From the NCBI RefSeq assembly GCF_009856625.1, contig NZ_CP047241.1, positions 2,418,001-2,482,000 on the forward strand: 64,000 nucleotides of DNA, given 5' to 3'. The first letter of the stretch is position 1; each line of letters begins with the position of its first letter. Position numbers and translations under genes: made by a program. Of this stretch, positions 1-7,762 are shown piece after piece. The DNA comes from Aquitalea denitrificans (GTDB lineage Bacteria; Pseudomonadota; Gammaproteobacteria; Burkholderiales; Chromobacteriaceae). The notes under the pieces were generated by a model, which was not told the origin of the DNA, did no database searches, and saw only the letters and a program-made list of their open reading frames with translations.

Positions 1-211
1 CGCCGGCAATCGCCTGCCCCTGCCGCAGCAGCAGCAGGAAGTTGCCGTGCGGCGGCGCAAAGGTTTCCGGCGGATAGCGCCGCATTTCTTCAGCCGCACC
101 GCCGGGGCTGAACAGATTGCCGTAGCGTGCGTCGTATTCCTGCGTCAGCTCGGCCAGCATCACGCTGGCGCGCGGGTCGGTGGTGGTGGTGTAAACAAAG
201 TAGTCACGCAT
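1..211 (-). CDS. GNAT-family N-acetyltransferase, N-terminal part (runs off left edge)
   Basis: An ATG at 211 opens a frame that stays open to the window edge (about 70 residues, starting MRDYFVYTTTTDPRASVM). The region with EYDARYG, then FAPPHGNFLLLLRQGQAIAGG, resembles the N-terminus of GNAT acetyltransferases found in LLM-monooxygenase and amidohydrolase clusters. No in-frame ATG lies between it and the stop of the upstream amidohydrolase, so this start is the most likely, although the ribosome site is weak. It follows the amidohydrolase by about 40 bp on the same strand and is probably the next gene of the operon. In the Bacillus yxe/ytm sulfur operons the acetyltransferase N-acetylates S-modified cysteine before the monooxygenase acts. 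That role here is inferred from context; the acetyl-CoA binding motif lies outside the window. Confidence 0.6.
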   Translation of the reverse strand, partial: MRDYFVYTTTTDPRASVMLAELTQEYDARYGNLFSPGGAAEEMRRYPPETFAPPHGNFLLLLRQGQAIAG

Positions 212-250
212 GTGCTCGGTCCATTGCGATGTGTGTCTGGCTGTCGCTTG

Positions 251-1462
251 TTATGTGGCCGCCTGTTGCAGCGGCAGGTAGCGCTCGGCCAGGGCCACCC
301 AGTAGCTGGCGGCCAGCGGCAGGATGGCGTCGTTGAAGTCGTAGCGCGGGTTGTGCAGGCCGGCGCTGTCGCCATTGCCGAAAAACACGAAGCTGCCAGG
401 CCGTGCCTGCAACATGAAGGCAAAGTCCTCGCTGGCGGTGCGCGGCCGGAAAGCCTGTTCCACCCGCGCCGCGCCCAGCGTGTCCTGTGCCACTTCTCGC
501 GCAAGTGCGGTTTCTGCCGGGTGATTGCACACCGGCGGGAAGCCCAGGCGGTAATCCACCTCGGCGCGTGCGCCAAAGCTGGCCGCCTGTGCCTCCACCA
601 GTGCCGGCACGCGCTGTTGCAGCAGGCTGCGCACTTCCGGGCGGAAGGTGCGGGCAGTCAGTTTCAGCTCCACGCTGTCCGGTATCACATTGGACGCATG
701 GCCGCCGTGGATGCTGCCCACGGTGAGCACGCCCATGTCCAGCGGGTCGACATTGCGTGACACCACCGATTGCAGCGCGGTAATCACGTGGGCACTCACC
801 AGCACCGGGTCCACTGTGTTATGCGGTTCGGCCCCATGGCCGCCCTTGCCGTGCACGGTGATGTGCGCCTGGTCCACCGAGGCCATGGCCGGGCCTTCGA
901 TGCAGCCGACATGGCCGCAGCTGACCCCGGGCCAGTTGTGCAGGCCGAACACCGCGTCGCAGGGAAAGCGCTCGAACAAGCCTTCTTCCAGCATGCGTCG
1001 TGCGCCACTGCCGGTTTCTTCCGCCGGCTGGAAAATCAGCTGCAAGCTGCCATCAAACTGGCCGTGCAGCGCCAGAAAGCGGGCAGCGGCCAGCAGGATG
1101 GCAGTGTGGCCATCGTGACCGCAGGCATGCATCACGCCGGGGTTCTGGCTGGCATACGGCAGGCCGGTGGTTTCGTGGATGGGCAGTGCATCCATGTCGG
1201 CGCGTAGGCCGAGCGAACGGTTGCTGCTGCCACGTCGCAAGCTGCCCACCACCCCGGTGCCGGCAATGCCGGTGGTCACCTGATAGCCCCACTGCTGCAA
1301 TAGCGCGGCCACCTTGTCGGCGGTGCGGTGTTCAGCAAACGCCAGTTCCGGGTGCTGGTGCAGGTCGCGACGCAGGGCGACGAATTCGGCATTGGCAGCT
1401 GCAATGCCGGTTTCGATCTGCAGGCTGCGCGGCAACACGGCGCTGTCTAATGCTGCATTCAT
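251..1462 (-). CDS. M20-family amidohydrolase (probable N-acyl amino acid deacetylase)
   Basis: This 403-residue cytoplasmic metallopeptidase-fold hydrolase belongs to the hippurate/IAA-amino acid hydrolase branch of M20. Visible signatures are RRDLHQHPELAFAEHRT near the N-terminus, the metal-binding HACGHDGHTA block around residues 110-120, and a downstream GSGARRMLEEG loop. The C-terminal SEDFAFMLQARPGSFVFFGNG carries the usual distal metal region. Its ATG overlaps the stop of the upstream monooxygenase in a TGATG arrangement, which implies translational coupling. In Bacillus, homologous genes (yxeP, sndA) remove the acetyl group from N-acetylcysteine after oxidative release of the S-substituent. 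The same job is likely here because the acetyltransferase and both flavin enzymes are present. The exact acyl substrate cannot be read from sequence. Confidence 0.88.
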   Translation of the reverse strand: MNAALDSAVLPRSLQIETGIAAANAEFVALRRDLHQHPELAFAEHRTADKVAALLQQWGYQVTTGIAGTGVVGSLRRGSSNRSLGLRADMDALPIHETTGLPYASQNPGVMHACGHDGHTAILLAAARFLALHGQFDGSLQLIFQPAEETGSGARRMLEEGLFERFPCDAVFGLHNWPGVSCGHVGCIEGPAMASVDQAHITVHGKGGHGAEPHNTVDPVLVSAHVITALQSVVSRNVDPLDMGVLTVGSIHGGHASNVIPDSVELKLTARTFRPEVRSLLQQRVPALVEAQAASFGARAEVDYRLGFPPVCNHPAETALAREVAQDTLGAARVEQAFRPRTASEDFAFMLQARPGSFVFFGNGDSAGLHNPRYDFNDAILPLAASYWVALAERYLPLQQAAT

Positions 1463-2802
1463 CAGGCCACCTGCTGCTGGCTGCTGTGCTCGGTCGCTTG
1501 CTGGTAACGGCTTTCCTTGCGCGGCAGGCCCAGATGGTCGCGCAGGGTGCGGCCGTCCAACTGGCGCTGGAAGCGACCGCTCTTTTCCAGCACCGGCAGC
1601 ACATGGGTGATGAAGTCGTCCAGTCCTTCGGCCACCACCGGGAAGCCCAGGATGAAACCGTCAGCCGCGCCCTCGTCCACCCAGCGGATGATTTCCGCCG
1701 CCACTTTTTCACCGCTGCCAACAAAGTTGCTGCGCGGGGTGGCCACTTCCAGCGCCACCTGGCGCAGGGTCAGGCCATGCTCACGGGCGCGGGCCTTGAT
1801 CTGGTCGGTGGTGGAACGGAAGCTGTTGCGACCGATATCGCCCAGCTCCGGGAAGGCCTCATCCAGCGGGTACTGGCTAAAGTCGTGGTGGTCGAAGAAG
1901 CGGCCCAGATAGGCCAGTGCGTCATCGATGGTCAGCAGTTGCTGGATGATGCGGAACTTGGCTTCGGCCTCGGCATCGGTGGCGGCCACCACCGGCGCAA
2001 TGCCGGGGAAGATTTTCACATCGTCGGCCTTGCGGGCATGCAGCACGGCGCTGGTTTTCACCTTGCGCAGGAAGTCGCGGGTTTCCTCGATGGAGGGCGA
2101 GTGGGTAAACACCGCGTCGGCATACTTGCCCGCCAGGCCGATACCGGCATCGGAAGAACCGGCCTGGAAAATCACCGGCTGGCCCTGCGGCGAGCGGCTG
2201 ATGTTCAGCGGCCCGGCCACCTGGAAGAAACGTCCCTTGTGGTTCAGGGTGTGCAGCTTGTCCTTGTCGAAGAACTGGCCGGTTTCACGGTTACGCGGCA
2301 AGGCGTCGTCGTCCCAGCTGTCCCACAAGCCCTGGGTGACTTGCAGGTATTCGTCGGCAATTTCATAACGCAGGCTGTGTTCCGGATGCGGGCGGCTGTA
2401 GTTCAGCGCCGTGCCTTCCAGCGGCGTGGTCACCACATTCCAGCCGGCACGGCCACCGCTGATCAGGTCGAGCGAGCCGAACTGGCGCGCCACGGTAAAC
2501 GGGTCGCTGTAGGAGGTGGACACGGTGCCGGCCAGGCCGATCTTGCGTGTCACGCTGGCCAGCGCCGACAGGATGGAAATCGGCTCGAAACGGTTAAGGA
2601 AGTGCGGAATCGATTTTTCATTGATGTACAGGCCGTCCGCCACAAAGGCAAAGGCAATGCCATTGGCTTCGGCTTTCTGCACGGTATCGATATAAAACTG
2701 CAGGTTCACGCTGGCATCCGCCGGGCCGCTGGGGTGTTTCCAGGCGTGCATGTGACCACCAGCGCCGTGCAGCATGATGCCGAAAGTAATGGGTTTGCTC
2801 AT
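1462..2802 (-). CDS. NtaA/SnaA/DszA-family FMN-dependent monooxygenase
   Basis: This is a 446-residue flavin monooxygenase of the bacterial luciferase superfamily, NtaA/SnaA/DszA branch, which uses FMNH2 supplied by a partner reductase. Diagnostic segments are MLHGAGGHMHAWKHP near the N-terminus, FVADGLYINE, the STSYSDPFTVARQFGSLD block, SGGRAGWNVVTT around residue 140, and QAGSSDAGIGLAGKYADAVF around residue 225. I chose the ATG at 2802 because a GGAG lies six bases upstream; a TTG four codons earlier overlaps that site. In Bacillus the related enzymes (YxeK, YtnJ) attack N-acetyl-S-(2-succino)cysteine or similar thioethers. The flanking amidohydrolase and acetyltransferase suggest the same chemistry here. 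The substrate is inferred; other thioethers, sulfonates or chelates are possible for the family. Confidence 0.88.
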   Translation of the reverse strand: MSKPITFGIMLHGAGGHMHAWKHPSGPADASVNLQFYIDTVQKAEANGIAFAFVADGLYINEKSIPHFLNRFEPISILSALASVTRKIGLAGTVSTSYSDPFTVARQFGSLDLISGGRAGWNVVTTPLEGTALNYSRPHPEHSLRYEIADEYLQVTQGLWDSWDDDALPRNRETGQFFDKDKLHTLNHKGRFFQVAGPLNISRSPQGQPVIFQAGSSDAGIGLAGKYADAVFTHSPSIEETRDFLRKVKTSAVLHARKADDVKIFPGIAPVVAATDAEAEAKFRIIQQLLTIDDALAYLGRFFDHHDFSQYPLDEAFPELGDIGRNSFRSTTDQIKARAREHGLTLRQVALEVATPRSNFVGSGEKVAAEIIRWVDEGAADGFILGFPVVAEGLDDFITHVLPVLEKSGRFQRQLDGRTLRDHLGLPRKESRYQQATEHSSQQQVA

Positions 2803-2831
2803 GTTCAGCTCCAAAAAGGTTATCGGTAAAG

Positions 2832-3833
2832 TCAGGCGGCCAGCGGCTCGCGCGCTTCGGCCAGCAGGGCAATGGAAGCGCGGCGCAGCGCAAACTGGGC
2901 CACGGGGATATCAATGATGAATTCGCGGATGCCGTAGCTCTGGTGCAGGGAATCCAGCTCGGCGCGCACATCACCGGCAGTACCGGCTATCACGTGCGGA
3001 TGCTTTTCTTCCAGCTGGTACTGGCTGCTGCCAGCCTGACGGGCAAATTCTTCGGCGGCCTCGCGGCTGGGCACATTGACGCTGCGGCCGTCTTCCAGCG
3101 TCACCTTGAACAGCTTCAGCTCCCCCACCAGCGCCTGTGCCTGTTCGCGGGTTTCTGCCACAAAGGCATACAGGGCCAGCGCCGGTACCTTGCCGGTCCA
3201 CTGGCGGTACACGGCAATGGATTGCTGGATATTCAAAGGGTCGCCGTTGAAGTGGCCGGCATAGGCAAAATCCCAGCCCAGGCGGGCGGCCAGCCGGGCG
3301 CTGTCCGGGCTGCCGCCCAGCAGGAAGCGCCCCGGCGTAATGGGTGGCTGCGGTGTCGCCTTTGCCCCGGCAAGCGGATGGCCCTCCGGCTGGCCCTCGT
3401 TCAGGAAGGCATTCAGTTCGGTCAGCTGGGCGGTGAAGTCGGGCTTGCGGGCGGCATCGTGATAGTGCTGCAAGGCACGGGTGCTGAACGGCAGGCCGCC
3501 AGGGGCCTTGCCCACGCCCAGGTCCACCCGGCCCGGGGCCAGCGCCGCCAGCAGATTGAAGGTTTCCGCCACTTTGTAGGGGCTGTAGTGCTGCAGCATG
3601 ACGCCGCCACTGCCCACGCGGATACGGCTGGTATGCGCCAGGATGTGGGAAATCAGGACTTCAGGCGCAGAACTGGCCAGCAGCGGCGTGCTGTGGTGTT
3701 CGGCCACCCAGAAACGGTAATAGCCCAACTGCTCTGCCAGCTTGGCCAGCGCCACGGTATTGGCCAGTGCATCGGCCGCGGTAGCGCCCGGCGGAATCGG
3801 GCTTTTATCCAGGATGGACAGGGAGTATGACAT
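2832..3833 (-). CDS. MsnO8-type LLM-class flavin oxidoreductase
   Basis: This 333-residue luciferase-like (LLM) enzyme is the promoter-proximal gene of the operon. It begins SYSLSILDKSPIPPG and carries ALAKLAEQLGYYRFWVAEHH and GSGGVMLQHYSPYKVAETF, then PGRVDLGVGKAPGG, all typical of the MsnO8/YtmO group. Reading it this way predicts F420- or flavin-dependent oxidoreductase chemistry; in a betaproteobacterium flavin is expected. It ends about 30 bp before the NtaA-type monooxygenase. Bacillus ytmO holds the same position in the S-alkylcysteine salvage operon, so a role in sulfur-compound oxidation is likely. I set the start at the ATG at 3833; an in-frame GTG at 3860 is a possible alternative. 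Confidence 0.85.
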   Translation of the reverse strand: MSYSLSILDKSPIPPGATAADALANTVALAKLAEQLGYYRFWVAEHHSTPLLASSAPEVLISHILAHTSRIRVGSGGVMLQHYSPYKVAETFNLLAALAPGRVDLGVGKAPGGLPFSTRALQHYHDAARKPDFTAQLTELNAFLNEGQPEGHPLAGAKATPQPPITPGRFLLGGSPDSARLAARLGWDFAYAGHFNGDPLNIQQSIAVYRQWTGKVPALALYAFVAETREQAQALVGELKLFKVTLEDGRSVNVPSREAAEEFARQAGSSQYQLEEKHPHVIAGTAGDVRAELDSLHQSYGIREFIIDIPVAQFALRRASIALLAEAREPLAA

Positions 3834-4151
3834 TTGTGTGTACCGTGTAATTGACGCCACAAAATCTATTCCCAGCCAATTTGAAGATCAATCAAATTAA
3901 ATTGATATGCTTATCCGCTCTGCTTATTCATTTTTCTGCAAATTCCAATAAAAAATTGACTTAGCAATAATCAGCAGAAAGTCATGAAAAACAAATCAAT
4001 CTGAATAAAACATGCAAAAACAGTTTGATTTGTTAATCATTTTTTATTGATTAAAAAAACGGGAACAATACGGAAGAATAAGCACCAGCCGAAACCCACC
4101 ACCCTGGCAACGGCTTGTTTATCCGACCAACCGATTTCCTGTGAACACATC
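3834..4151. promoter_or_regulatory. AT-rich divergent promoter region between sulfur operon and porin
   Basis: No gene is seen in this stretch. It is clearly richer in A and T than its surroundings and separates the leftward monooxygenase operon from the rightward porin. The imperfect palindrome ATCAAT-CAAATTAA-ATTGAT near 3889-3908 and several TTGA/TCAA half-sites could be an operator, but I cannot assign a regulator. It is best read as the shared promoter and control region of both units. Confidence 0.5.
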
Positions 4152-5264
4152 ATGAAAATAAAACTGCTCACCCTGGCTATTGCTGCTGTTCCCTTGTTTG
4201 CCCATGCCGACGATGGCATTACCCTGTACGGCAAAGTGGCCGGTAACCTGTCCAGCGTCCGTAGCTACACCTCCAGCGGCAGCCTGAAAAACGTGCAGGT
4301 GAATGACAATACTTCGCGCATCGGTTTCAAGGGTTCGGAAAATCTTGGCAATGGCCTGACTGCCATCTGGCAGGTGGAAAACCGCATCCACGTGGATGGC
4401 AGCGGTACGGATACCTTCGCCAGCCGCGACTCCTTCATCGGCCTGCAAAGCGAGTACGGCAAGCTGCGCCTGGGTCGCCTGTCCGACTACGCCAACCTGG
4501 ACATGGAATATATCGATCCGGGTTCCTACAGCGGCGTGGGCGGCCAGCTGTACTCCACCCGACTGGACGGTCGCATCAACAATGCCGTGCGCTACGACAG
4601 CCCCAACCTGGCCGGTTTCAGTTTCACCACCACCTGGGGGGCCGATGAAAAACGCGCCAACGACAGCAATGGCCAGCCCACCAACAACCAGGTATTCAAC
4701 CTGGGCCTGAGCTACGAGCAGGCCGGTTACTTTGCCAAGTTCAGCTATGAAACCAAGGGTGATGCCAAGCAGGTCAACTCCTCGGCCCAGACCGGCGCAG
4801 TGAAAAACTGGTGGCGTGTGGAAGCAGGCTATATCAGCGACCCCATCTATCTGGCACTGGGTTTCCAGACAGTCAATGGCTATCTGGGGGTATCCAGCGG
4901 CAGCTTCGTCGACAGCCCGGGCGTGGTTTACAACGTCAACGTGCTGAACGCCCGCCTGGCTGCCAGCGGCCAGAGCCTGAGCGCCGCCGCCTCCGGTCAG
5001 GATGTGAAGACGCGTGAAGCCGTGCTCACCTTCGGCTACAACGTGGGTGCCTGGCTGCCTTATGTCTCGCTGACCAAGGGTTACGATGTGGACATTGGCG
5101 GCAGCCGCATCGACAAGACCGGCTACACCCAGTATGTGCTGGGCACGATATACAACCTGTCCAAGCAGACGAAAGCCTATGCCTCTTATGGACGCGCCAG
5201 CTGGGGGGGCAATGGCGTAGCCAGCGAAAGCGCGCTGGGCCTGAGCCTGGCCAAGTTCTTCTGA
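4152..5264 (+). CDS. Neisseria-type general porin
   Basis: This 370-residue outer-membrane trimeric porin starts MKIKLLTLAIAAVPLFAHA, a clean signal peptide, followed by DDGITLYGKVAGN, the first beta strand. The family hallmarks SRIGFKGSENLGNGL, AIWQVENRI and SRDSFIGLQSEYGKLRLGRL are present. The protein ends in a C-terminal phenylalanine (LGLSLAKFF), the BamA recognition signal. The upstream in-frame extension is AT-rich and not signal-like, so the ATG at 4152 is the natural start even though the ribosome site is poor. It is divergent from the sulfur operon and may admit small organosulfur compounds; that link is inference. Confidence 0.9.
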   Translation: MKIKLLTLAIAAVPLFAHADDGITLYGKVAGNLSSVRSYTSSGSLKNVQVNDNTSRIGFKGSENLGNGLTAIWQVENRIHVDGSGTDTFASRDSFIGLQSEYGKLRLGRLSDYANLDMEYIDPGSYSGVGGQLYSTRLDGRINNAVRYDSPNLAGFSFTTTWGADEKRANDSNGQPTNNQVFNLGLSYEQAGYFAKFSYETKGDAKQVNSSAQTGAVKNWWRVEAGYISDPIYLALGFQTVNGYLGVSSGSFVDSPGVVYNVNVLNARLAASGQSLSAAASGQDVKTREAVLTFGYNVGAWLPYVSLTKGYDVDIGGSRIDKTGYTQYVLGTIYNLSKQTKAYASYGRASWGGNGVASESALGLSLAKFF

Positions 5265-5275
5265 TGATCTCCCCG

Positions 5276-5298
5276 CCCCGCCAGCTGGCGGGGTTCTT
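5276..5298 (+). terminator. Rho-independent terminator after porin
   Basis: A seven-pair GC stem (CCCCGCC, loop AGCT, GGCGGGG) is followed by TTCTT, twelve bases after the porin stop codon. The T-tract is short, so read-through into the downstream small genes is possible. Confidence 0.6.
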
Positions 5299-5333
5299 AC
5301 CGTCCACTCCATTTTCACCGCGAAAGATGCCTG

Positions 5334-5678
5334 ATGAGCCGCGATACCCTGTTTTTGCTGGAGCCCGGATTCACCCGCCCCGATCATCCGACCGACCAGC
5401 GTTTTGTCTGCCCGCACAGCAATCTGCTGGAGGGCCTGCTGGCGGTGCAACCGGCACTGGCCGAGCGCATTGAAATCCGTCGTCTGCCGTTTCCACGCCC
5501 ACGCCAGCCGGTGATAGCCCTGCTGGGCGAAGAGAATCAAAGCCTGCCGGTGCTGATTCTGGACCCGGCCAGCCCGCTACCGGCCGATGCCAAGCAGCAC
5601 GCCGGGCGGCACTTCCTGCAAGACGCCCACCAGATTGCCGTTTACCTGGCACGGCAACACGGTGCCTACCATCTGTAA
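5334..5678 (+). CDS. DUF3088 domain protein
   Basis: This 114-residue protein (MSRDTLFLLEPGFTRP) matches the DUF3088 family, a thioredoxin-fold-like group of unknown function. Recognisable family elements are the early FVCPHSNLLEGLL segment, the RLPFPRPRQPVIALLGEENQ block and LPVLILDP. A single cysteine (FVCPH, about residue 25) replaces the CxxC of true thioredoxins. It is followed after 24 bp by a VOC protein on the same strand and is probably co-transcribed with it. No enzymatic function can be stated. Confidence 0.75.
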   Translation: MSRDTLFLLEPGFTRPDHPTDQRFVCPHSNLLEGLLAVQPALAERIEIRRLPFPRPRQPVIALLGEENQSLPVLILDPASPLPADAKQHAGRHFLQDAHQIAVYLARQHGAYHL

Positions 5679-5702
5679 ACCCTTGTCACACGAAAGCACA
5701 TC

Positions 5703-6209
5703 ATGGGAATCAAACGCCTGAACCACGCGGTGCTGTATGTCAGCGATGTGGCCGACAGCAGCCGTTTTTATCAGCAAGTACTGGGGTTTAACCCCTCACC
5801 CGGTCCGCAGCCGGAACAAGCTTTCTTTGCCCAGGCCGCCGAGTCGGACAACCATCACGACCTGGCCTTGTTCGCCCGCAATCAGGGCCAGCAACGCGCG
5901 GGGGTATTCAGCGCACGCGGTGAAACTCCTGGAGCCAACGAGCCGCCGGCCGGTCTTTATCATCTGGCCTGGGAAGTGGATACCCTGCTGGAACTCAAGC
6001 GCATCCGCGACCAGTTGCAGGCACTTGGCAAGCTGGGCCTGGAAGAAGACCACGGCCTGTTCAAGAGCGTGTACGGCCACGACCCGGACGGCCTGCTGTT
6101 TGAAGTCAACTGGTTCCTGCCGGCCGATGCCATCCGCGACGCGGACCGCGACATCCGCACCTCCCCGCTGGACTGGGAACGCGAACTGGCGCGCTTTGCC
6201 AGCCACTAG
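5703..6209 (+). CDS. VOC-family (glyoxalase/dioxygenase fold) protein
   Basis: This 168-residue single VOC-fold protein has an N-terminal LNHAVLYVSDVADSSRFYQQVLGF, whose histidine is the usual first metal ligand. LYHLAWEVDTLLELKRIRD supplies a second, and GHDPDGLLFEVNWFLP contains the C-terminal glutamate ligand. The retained His/His/Glu set suggests a metal-dependent enzyme rather than a binding protein. It may be an extradiol-type dioxygenase, a glyoxalase-like lyase or an antibiotic-modifying enzyme; the sequence does not decide. It lies just downstream of the DUF3088 gene. Confidence 0.8.
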   Translation: MGIKRLNHAVLYVSDVADSSRFYQQVLGFNPSPGPQPEQAFFAQAAESDNHHDLALFARNQGQQRAGVFSARGETPGANEPPAGLYHLAWEVDTLLELKRIRDQLQALGKLGLEEDHGLFKSVYGHDPDGLLFEVNWFLPADAIRDADRDIRTSPLDWERELARFASH

Positions 6210-6330
6210 GCACACGGCAGGACAGCAGCGTGTCGCCTGAGGCCTGCTGCTGCCTTGCCAAACAGGGATTGCCCGGAGAGCGCGAGATACAGCAAGATGG
6301 ACAGCCAATCTGCTTATGGAGTCTTGCCGC

Positions 6331-6726
6331 ATGATCAGCCATCTCGACCACCTTGTGCTCACCACCGCCCGACTGGATGACTGCCTGGCGTTTTATTGTG
6401 ACGGCCTGGGCATGACGCTGGAAAAATTCATTGGCGGCACCCCGCCGGTGGAGCGGCTGGCACTGAAATTTGGCAGCCAGAAAATCAATATCCACGTGCA
6501 GGGCAAGGAGTTCGAGCCCAAGGCGGCCCTGCCCACCCCCGGCGCACTGGACCTGTGTTTCATTGCCAGCCAGCCGCTGGACACGGTGATGGCCCGCCTG
6601 CAGGAAAAAGGCCTGGCCATTATCGAAGGCCCGGTAGGCCGGACCGGGGCCACCGGCAAGATCCGCTCGGTTTACCTGCGCGACCCGGATCAAAACCTGA
6701 TCGAGATTTCCGAATACACGGCATGA
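6331..6726 (+). CDS. VOC-family protein
   Basis: A second VOC-fold protein of 131 residues. It begins MISHLDHLVLTTARLDD and carries KINIHVQGKEFEPKA, DLCFIASQPLD and YLRDPDQNLIEISEY, the last containing the C-terminal Glu ligand. The pattern resembles the small VOC proteins often annotated as virulence or ring-cleavage-like proteins. I chose the ATG at 6331 because a GGAG lies nine bases upstream; an ATG five codons earlier has no ribosome site. It converges with the HD-GYP response regulator, with an imperfect ATGAT/ATCAT hairpin between the two stop codons. Confidence 0.8.
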   Translation: MISHLDHLVLTTARLDDCLAFYCDGLGMTLEKFIGGTPPVERLALKFGSQKINIHVQGKEFEPKAALPTPGALDLCFIASQPLDTVMARLQEKGLAIIEGPVGRTGATGKIRSVYLRDPDQNLIEISEYTA

Positions 6727-6763
6727 TCCGGCGATCAGCGGAATCATCTGCCACAAAGCTGGA

Positions 6764-7762
6764 TTACAGTGTTTCCAGCCACTGCTGACGGATAGCCTCC
6801 AGCTGGGGTCGCAGGCCCAGAAAGCAGCGGGCCAGCGCTGGGTCAAAGTGCTTGCCGGCTTCGCTTTCGATCAGGGCAAACGCCTCGTCCACCGTCCACG
6901 CATGCTTGTAGGGCCGCTTGCTGGTGAGGGCATCAAACACATCGGCAATCGCCACGATGCGCGCCTCCAGTGGAATGACCTCACCCTGCAAGCCATGCGG
7001 ATAACCCGTACCGTCCCAGCGCTCGTGATGGCTCAGCGCAATGGTGGCGGCCATCCTGAGCAAGCTGGAACGATCATCCCCGATGATACGGGCACCGATT
7101 TCGGCATGGCTGCGCATGATCTTCCACTCGGCCTCATCCAGCTTGCCCGGCTTTTGCAAAATGGTGTCGGGAATGCCGATCTTGCCGATATCATGCATGG
7201 GGGCGGCATTGAGCAGATCGTCGGCAAAGCGCGCGCTGCAGCCGGCCGCCAGCGCCAGTTCACGCGAGTAGTGACTCATGCGAATGACGTGCAGGCCGGT
7301 TTCGTTATCCTTGAATTCGGCAGCACGGCCAAGGCGCTGGATAATCTGCAGCCGGGTTTCCACCAGCTCTTCCACCCGCACCAGTGACAAATGGGTGCGC
7401 ACCCGCGCCTGCACAATGGGAGGGCTGACCGGCTTGGTGATGTAATCCACCCCGCCGGCGGCAAAACCTTCGGCCTCATCCCGGCTGTCGCTCAAGGCGG
7501 TGACAAAGATCACCGGCACTGCCGCGGTGGCCGGGTCCTGCTTGAGCTGGTGGCAGACTTCCAGCCCGGTCATGCCGGGCATCATCACGTCCAGCAGAAT
7601 CAGGTCCACCATCTCGCTGCGCGCCAGCTGCAGCGCCTTGTCACCGTCGCGGGCAAACAGCAGCCGGTATTGCTCCTGCAGGATATGCCGCAGCACCTGC
7701 AGATTGTTCGGTTCATCATCCACCAGCAGCAGGATGGGCCGGCTGTCATCCATGGGCGTCAT
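6764..7762 (-). CDS. Response regulator with HD-GYP c-di-GMP phosphodiesterase output
   Basis: This 332-residue protein has an N-terminal receiver (LLLVDDEPNNLQVL, phosphoacceptor in DLILLDVMMPG near residue 60, KP lysine in DYITKPVSP). An HD-GYP domain follows: HVIRMSHYS, the metal-binding MHDIGKIGIPD, then SHHERWDGTGYPHGL with the GYP signature. All residues expected for c-di-GMP hydrolysis appear intact. Its ATG overlaps the stop of the MHYT hybrid kinase (ATGA) with GGAAG upstream, so the two are translationally coupled. The kinase very probably phosphorylates it directly or through its HPt domain. Predicted effect: lowering c-di-GMP in response to the kinase's signal. Confidence 0.93.
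   Translation of the reverse strand: MTPMDDSRPILLLVDDEPNNLQVLRHILQEQYRLLFARDGDKALQLARSEMVDLILLDVMMPGMTGLEVCHQLKQDPATAAVPVIFVTALSDSRDEAEGFAAGGVDYITKPVSPPIVQARVRTHLSLVRVEELVETRLQIIQRLGRAAEFKDNETGLHVIRMSHYSRELALAAGCSARFADDLLNAAPMHDIGKIGIPDTILQKPGKLDEAEWKIMRSHAEIGARIIGDDRSSLLRMAATIALSHHERWDGTGYPHGLQGEVIPLEARIVAIADVFDALTSKRPYKHAWTVDEAFALIESEAGKHFDPALARCFLGLRPQLEAIRQQWLETL

Noticed and set aside
1000..2829. A 609-codon plus-strand open frame across the monooxygenase operon
   Set aside because: It is antisense to well-conserved amidohydrolase and monooxygenase genes and has no ribosome site or domain.
4119..5540. A 473-codon minus-strand open frame covering the porin
   Set aside because: It lies antisense to a porin with signal peptide, family motifs and C-terminal Phe. 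Its own translation has no recognisable domain and reflects GC-rich codon bias.
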